Source: Megalopta genalis (Eukaryota > Arthropoda > Insecta > Hymenoptera > Halictidae). Taken from it: DNA of 64,000 nucleotides. Shown piece after piece: positions 62,345 through 64,000 of this stretch. Each line of letters opens with the position of its first letter. Within the stretch, counting starts at the first letter, position 1. A model generated the notes under the pieces. The model was not told where the DNA came from, searched no databases, and was given only the letters and a program-made list of their open reading frames with translations. The DNA lies in assembly GCF_051020955.1 (NCBI RefSeq), contig NW_027476157.1, positions 434,001 to 498,000 of the forward strand, read 5' to 3'. Made by a program: the position numbers and the translations under genes.

Positions 62345-64000
62345 TTAATCGCAAGTATTTGAAGCTAAATCATATGTTCCGCATGGATTTGAAGTTAAGC
62401 CATCTACTTCGCATTGATTTGAAACTAAATCATGTGTTCCGCTTGGATTTGAAGCTAACTCGTTTGTTTCGCCTGCTTTTGAAGCTATATCAATTATATA
62501 ACAAGTATTTGAAGCTAAATCATTTGTGTCGCATGGCTTTGAAGATAATCCTTCTACTTTGCATTAATTTGAAAGTAAATCATGTGTTTCGTATGGATTT
62601 GAAGCTAACTCGTTTGTTTCGATTGCATTTGAAGCTATATCATTTAATCGCAAGTATGTGAAGCTAAATAATCTGTTTCGCATGAATCTTAAGCTAAATC
62701 ATGTGTTTCGCATGGAATTGAAGCTACCTGGTTTGTTTCGCCTGCATTTGAAGCTAGTTCACTTGTATTGCAAGTATTTGAAGAAAAATCATTTGTTTCG
62801 CATGGATTTGAAGCTACCTCGTTTGTTTCGCATGCGGTTGAAGCTAAATCATGTTTATCACAAGTATATGAAGCTAAACCATTTGTTTCGTAAGAATATG
62901 AAGCTAAACCATGTGTTTCGCTTGGATTTGAAGCTAAATCATGTGTTTCCCATGGATTTGTAACTAACTCGTTTGTTTCGCCTGCATTTGAAGCTAAATC
63001 ATGTTTATCACAAGTATCTGAATCTAAACCATTTGTTTCGCAAGAATATGAAGCTAAACCACGTGTTTCGCATGAATTTGAAGCTAAATCATGTCTTTCG
63101 CATAGACTTGAAGCTAACTCGTTTGTTTCGACTGCATTTGATGCTATATCACTTCTATCGCAGGTATTTGAAGCTAAATCATTCATATGGCATCGATTTG
63201 AAGCTACGCCTTCTACTTAGCATTGAGTTTTAGCTAAATCATGTGTGTCGCATGGATTTGATGCTAACTCGTTTGTTTCGCATGGCATTTGAAGCTGTAT
63301 CACTTATATTCGCAAGTATTTGAAGCTAAATCATTTGTTTCGCATGGATTTGAAGTTAAGCCATCTACTTCGCATTGATTTGAAACTAAATCATGTGTTT
63401 CGCTTGCATTTGTAGCTAACTCGTTTGTTTCGCCAGCATTTGAAGCTATATCAATCATATAACAAGTATTTGAAGCTAAGTCATTTGTGTCGCATGGCTT
63501 TGAAGATAAACCTTCTACTTTGCATTAATTTGAAGGTAAATCATGTGTTTCGAATGGATTTGAAGCTAACTCGTTTGTTTCGCCTGCAGAAGAAGCTAAA
63601 TCATGTTTATCACAAGTATCTGAAGCTAAACCACTTGTTTCGCTAGTATATGAAGCTAAACCATGTGCTTCGCATTGATTTGAAGCTAAATCTTGTGTTC
63701 CGCATGGATCTGAAGCTAACTCGTTTGTTTTGCCTGCATTTGATGTTATATCATTTATAACGCAAGTATTTGAAGCTAAATCATTTGTTTCGCAAGTATT
63801 TGAAGAAATACCATTTGTTTCGCATGGATTTGAAGCTACTTCGTTTCTTTCGCCTGCAGTTGAACCTATATCACTTATATCGCAAGTATTTGAAGCTAAA
63901 TCATTTGTTCCGCATGGATTTGAAGCTACGCCTTTTACTTCGCATTTATTTTTAGCTAAATCATGTGTTTCGCTTGGTTTTAAAGCTAACCCGTTTGTTT
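62345..64000. repeat. Type II tail of the array
   Basis: Type II cycles in the order of 44.0-45.65 kb and 49.26-50.85 kb, running off the window end at the same monomer order as about 45620-45650. The array therefore does not end here; it continues beyond both edges of the window. Confidence 0.87.

Larger units (their letters stand above)
1..64000. repeat. 30-bp satellite array filling the whole window
   Basis: The sequence is a continuous head-to-tail array of about 2,130 monomers, nearly all 30 bp. The consensus reads TTTGAAGCTAAATCA followed by TTTGTTTCGCATGGA. The start TTTGAAG and the TTCGC core are the most constant parts; bases 9-20 and 26-30 vary and define the classes. All monomers point the same way; I saw no inversion. 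Five classes (A-E) recur in a fixed order and make a 150-bp higher-order unit. No unique DNA interrupts the array. The consensus monomer is about one third G+C. The family is not one I recognise. A eukaryotic satellite or giant minisatellite is the best reading; a repeat-protein gene is unlikely because every frame is broken many times. Confidence 0.97.

Noticed and set aside
1..64000. CRISPR array suggested by the ~30-bp repeat period
   Set aside because: Repeats are directly adjacent with no unique spacers, monomers vary freely, and no cas-like gene is present.
1..64000. Bacterial surface-protein gene with in-frame 30-bp repeats
   Set aside because: Stops and frame-shifting monomers are built into the HOR, and no flanking gene, ribosome binding site or anchor domain is seen anywhere in 64 kb.
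1..64000. CENP-B box in the monomer (TTCG core in TTTCGCATGGATTTG)
   Set aside because: Only the TTCG part agrees; the required A and the CGGG part of the box (NTTCGNNNNANNCGGGN) are absent, so there is no sequence support.
1..64000. Telomeric repeat or rDNA spacer
   Set aside because: No short G-rich telomere motif occurs and no rRNA sequence is present; the monomer has no resemblance to either.
1..64000. TATA-like stretches (TTATATCGC, TATATAAC) as promoters
   Set aside because: They are the class-C monomer sequence, repeated hundreds of times, with no gene downstream to give them meaning.

Overview
This window is one uninterrupted tandem-repeat (satellite/minisatellite) array. Every part of the 64,000 bases I read breaks into ~30-bp monomers that start TTTGAAG and carry one CG dinucleotide near base 23. 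I see no unique sequence, no recognisable protein-coding gene, no RNA gene, no transposon, no origin and no CRISPR array. The consensus monomer is about one third G+C. An array of this size, with layered higher-order repeats (HORs) and near-identical copies up to 40 kb apart, points to a eukaryotic chromosome (heterochromatic or subtelomeric/pericentromeric satellite, or a giant minisatellite). I cannot name the organism from sequence alone.

Monomers fall into five recurring classes, named here by their reading in one + frame: A (..KSCVSLG or ..KSCVSHG), B (..NSFVSPA), C (..ISIISQV), D (..KSFVSHG) and E (..KPSTSH then stop). The cycle A-B-C-D-E makes a 150-bp HOR. Two main array types alternate. 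Type I is fairly regular 150-bp cycles: 4.6-5.4, 5.9-11.9, 13.2-20.9 and 26.3-35.4 kb. Type II has longer, irregular cycles with extra monomers (TTATCACAAGTATCTGAAG, GCAAGTATATGAAG and AAGAAATATC types) and fixed 29- and 31-bp monomers: 0-4.6, 5.4-5.9, 11.9-12.5, 20.9-24.3 and 35.4-64 kb. A third, more diverged type III occurs twice (12.55-13.25 and 24.34-25.07 kb). It leads the second time into the most degenerate stretch, 25.07-26.29 kb.

Over this lies a network of large, almost identical duplications. The clearest are 1.1-3.5 with 40.9-43.2 kb, 35.9-38.2 with 40.2-42.5 kb, 7.9-9.6 with 31.7-33.6 kb (a clean 210-bp, seven-monomer difference), 12.2-13.3 with 24.0-25.1 kb, 38.2-39.6 with 47.6-49.1 kb, and a recent run of 2,190/2,998-bp units at 54.7-62.3 kb. 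The stretch 26.29-31.87 kb is full of single-base indels absent elsewhere, which looks like uncorrected long-read sequence.

Long open reading frames exist in three frames (two on +, one on -, up to 690 codons). They follow from a unit whose length is a multiple of three and which happens to lack stops in those frames. All three are broken repeatedly by class-E stops or by the 29/31-bp monomers, so I annotate none as a gene.
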